Shown here in pieces: positions 62,686-64,000 of a stretch of 64,000 bases of DNA. This stretch comes from Streptomyces fildesensis. GTDB taxonomy: Bacteria > Actinomycetota > Actinomycetes > Streptomycetales > Streptomycetaceae. Made by a program: the position numbers and the translations under genes. The DNA is taken from positions 124,001 to 188,000 of the forward strand of contig NZ_JAAIKO010000007.1 in NCBI RefSeq assembly GCF_016107395.1. The letters are read 5' to 3'. The notes under the pieces are model-generated. The model saw nothing but the letters and a program-made list of their open reading frames with translations. It was not told the origin of the DNA and made no database searches. Every line of letters begins with the position of its first letter. Position 1 is the stretch's first letter.

Positions 62686-63927
62686 TCAGATCACCTCCGA
62701 TCTCTGGGCCCATCGCGGTATGTGCCGTCGAGGGACTTGGGGCGTGGAGCGGGGAGTGACCGCGGCAGGTGCCGCAAGCAGCGAGGCGGCCACGGCCAGA
62801 TGCAGCAGATACGGCGAGGCGTCGCCAAGCCCGGCCTCGGTGTACGACGCGATCGCGCAGTAGCTGATCAGGAAGATCGCGCAGGCCCTCGACAGCGACG
62901 GTGGCCGCAGCAACGCGACGCCGCCGAGCACGATGATGATCGCCGCTACCAGGGTGACGCCGGTCAGACCCTGCTCGTTGTAAACGGCCAGCCAGCTGTT
63001 GTCGATCGGCAGGCCGCCGAACGACTTGTCGCCCAGGCCCATGCCGAACCACTGCTCCGAGCTCGTCCGGGGGGCTGCCAGCAGGGCGTCCCAGACCTTG
63101 GCCCGACCGGTGAGGTTGGAGAAGTTCTCCTTGTCCTGTCCGCGCAGGAACCACGCCTGCAGCGCGGAGCTGAACCCCACCGCGGTCACCGTGGCGATCA
63201 CCACCGTCCAGCCGAAGAACCGGCGGGCGGCGGCGCTGGTCAGGACGAGCGAGCCGATCGCCAGCACCAGCCCGATGAGCAGGCCGAGCGTGGCCGTCCG
63301 GGTATGGGTCAGCGCGAGCAGGATGAGTGACGGCACGATGACTACCGCCGCGCTGCCCCTGTCGATCCGGTGCCCCAGTACGAGCAGCACGGTGAGCCCG
63401 ATGATCACTGCGGCGTACTGTCCGATCTGCGGCGGGGTGAGCGGCCACAACGCGCCGACAAGCCGCCCGCCGTAGAGCCCGGGCATGGCCGCTCCCGGTG
63501 AGGCGACCAGGCCGACGGCCACCGACCCGAGCACCGCGAAGTAGATCCGGATGTGGTGCCGTACGAACGTCAGGCCGCCGTCCCACCAGCGGCTGAGCAG
63601 CCACAGCGTGCCGATGAACAGAGCAAGCCGGGCGCAGCGGAACAGCGCACCCGACCCGGACTCCAGGCTCGCGCTGGAGATCATGCTCGGCACAAGGAGC
63701 AGGGTGAGCAGGAACACGAAGGCGCTGGGCCGGATGCGCAGCTGGAGATTACCTGCGAGCGCCAGCGCGAACGCGGCGACCAGCGCGCCCATGGTGACCA
63801 TCTGGATGAGGGAGCGGGGCAGCGGGATGATGGTCTTCGCTCCGGTGGAGCCGAGCGTGTTGAGGATCAGCAGCCCCCAGACCGTCCCGACGATCTTCGA
63901 CGTGTGCTCTGTGTGGTCCGGGCTCAT
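62686..63927 (-). CDS. Wzy/O-antigen-ligase-like polymerase
   Basis: A 413-residue membrane protein with about ten to twelve hydrophobic segments and a large extracytoplasmic loop typical of the Wzy_C family (near residues 260-320, FSNLTGRAKVWDALLAA ... WFGMGLGDKSFGGLPIDNSWLAVYNEQGLTG). It most likely polymerises repeat units outside the membrane. The ATG at 63927 begins 1 nt after the stop of the gene entering from the right; a GTG at 63936 would overlap it. Confidence 0.82.
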   Translation of the reverse strand: MSPDHTEHTSKIVGTVWGLLILNTLGSTGAKTIIPLPRSLIQMVTMGALVAAFALALAGNLQLRIRPSAFVFLLTLLLVPSMISSASLESGSGALFRCARLALFIGTLWLLSRWWDGGLTFVRHHIRIYFAVLGSVAVGLVASPGAAMPGLYGGRLVGALWPLTPPQIGQYAAVIIGLTVLLVLGHRIDRGSAAVVIVPSLILLALTHTRTATLGLLIGLVLAIGSLVLTSAAARRFFGWTVVIATVTAVGFSSALQAWFLRGQDKENFSNLTGRAKVWDALLAAPRTSSEQWFGMGLGDKSFGGLPIDNSWLAVYNEQGLTGVTLVAAIIIVLGGVALLRPPSLSRACAIFLISYCAIASYTEAGLGDASPYLLHLAVAASLLAAPAAVTPRSTPQVPRRHIPRWAQRSEVI

Positions 63928-63928
63928 C

Positions 63929-64000
63929 TCAACCACCGCCCTGTGCGCGGAGGGTGCTGCCCGTGTCCTGCTGGTACGGCGTGCCCTGCCACTGCCCGAA
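63929..64000 (-). CDS. C-terminal end of an upstream polysaccharide-operon gene
   Basis: The last 72 bases read on the minus strand in one frame as 23 residues (FGQWQGTPYQQDTGSTLRAQGGG) ending in TGA at 63929-63931, immediately before the polymerase ATG. The frame has normal codon use, so it is probably the 3' end of the preceding gene of the operon, possibly a chain-length or assembly protein. Too short to identify. Confidence 0.5.
   Translation of the reverse strand, partial: FGQWQGTPYQQDTGSTLRAQGGG

Overview
The window comes from a high-GC actinomycete, most likely Streptomyces or a close relative. The support is GC-saturated third codon positions, frequent GTG/TTG starts, genes coupled by ATGA/GTGA overlaps, and rare TTA codons confined to a few genes (a regulator, a fatty acyl-AMP ligase, a PAP2 phosphatase), as expected for bldA-dependent genes. 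I see no rRNA, tRNA, CRISPR array or complete insertion sequence.

Region 1 (about 52-16625) is a RiPP cluster. A 53-residue precursor with a Gly-Gly leader end and a Ser-rich core (9 Ser, 1 Cys, no Thr) lies upstream of a co-directional operon. That operon encodes a P450, an HlyD-like secretion protein, a C39 peptidase/ABC exporter, a second ABC subunit, a LanM-type protein, a fused TOMM leader-binding/YcaO cyclodehydratase and a SagB-type azoline dehydrogenase. A two-gene ABC exporter is divergent. The enzyme set predicts azoles plus dehydroalanines. The LanM cyclase half has lost its zinc motifs, and the core can be laid without gaps on the goadsporin pattern as I remember it. This looks like a goadsporin-type peptide in which LanM replaces the split LanB dehydratase.

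Region 2 (16657-28442) resembles the mycobacterial mycolate-condensation locus: an Ag85-like esterase, a Pks13-like ACP-KS-AT-ACP-TE synthase, a FadD32-like fatty acyl-AMP ligase and an AccD-type carboxyltransferase in one operon. A divergent MFS exporter and a PucR-type regulator follow. Two near-identical operator-like dyads flank the exporter gene, and TTA codons occur in the ligase and regulator. It should make an alpha-branched beta-keto or beta-hydroxy lipid.

Region 3 (28602-30596) holds two lipoproteins (DUF4232-like and DUF4352-like) and a small membrane protein.

Region 4 (30984-46562) is a catabolic unit. It has a Dpp-type peptide/nickel-like ABC importer with a permease-ATPase fusion, a PaaX-like regulator, and a salicylate-to-gentisate route: CoA ligase fused to a thioesterase, SdgC-like salicylyl-CoA 5-hydroxylase, nitrilase, gentisate-dioxygenase-like cupin, FAH-family hydrolase and maleate isomerase. 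The last two imply cleavage of maleylpyruvate to maleate and pyruvate, then isomerisation of maleate to fumarate.

Region 5 (46741-51013) contains an anti-sigma-like ATPase, an alpha/beta hydrolase, two PAP2 phosphatases and remnants of a LacI-family gene. It marks a junction.

Region 6 (51021 to the end) is a tightly coupled minus-strand polysaccharide operon: Wzy-like polymerase, Wzx-like flippase, two glycosyltransferases, a pyruvyltransferase, and enzymes for a CDP-linked, C-methylated, possibly amino deoxysugar. It continues beyond the right edge.
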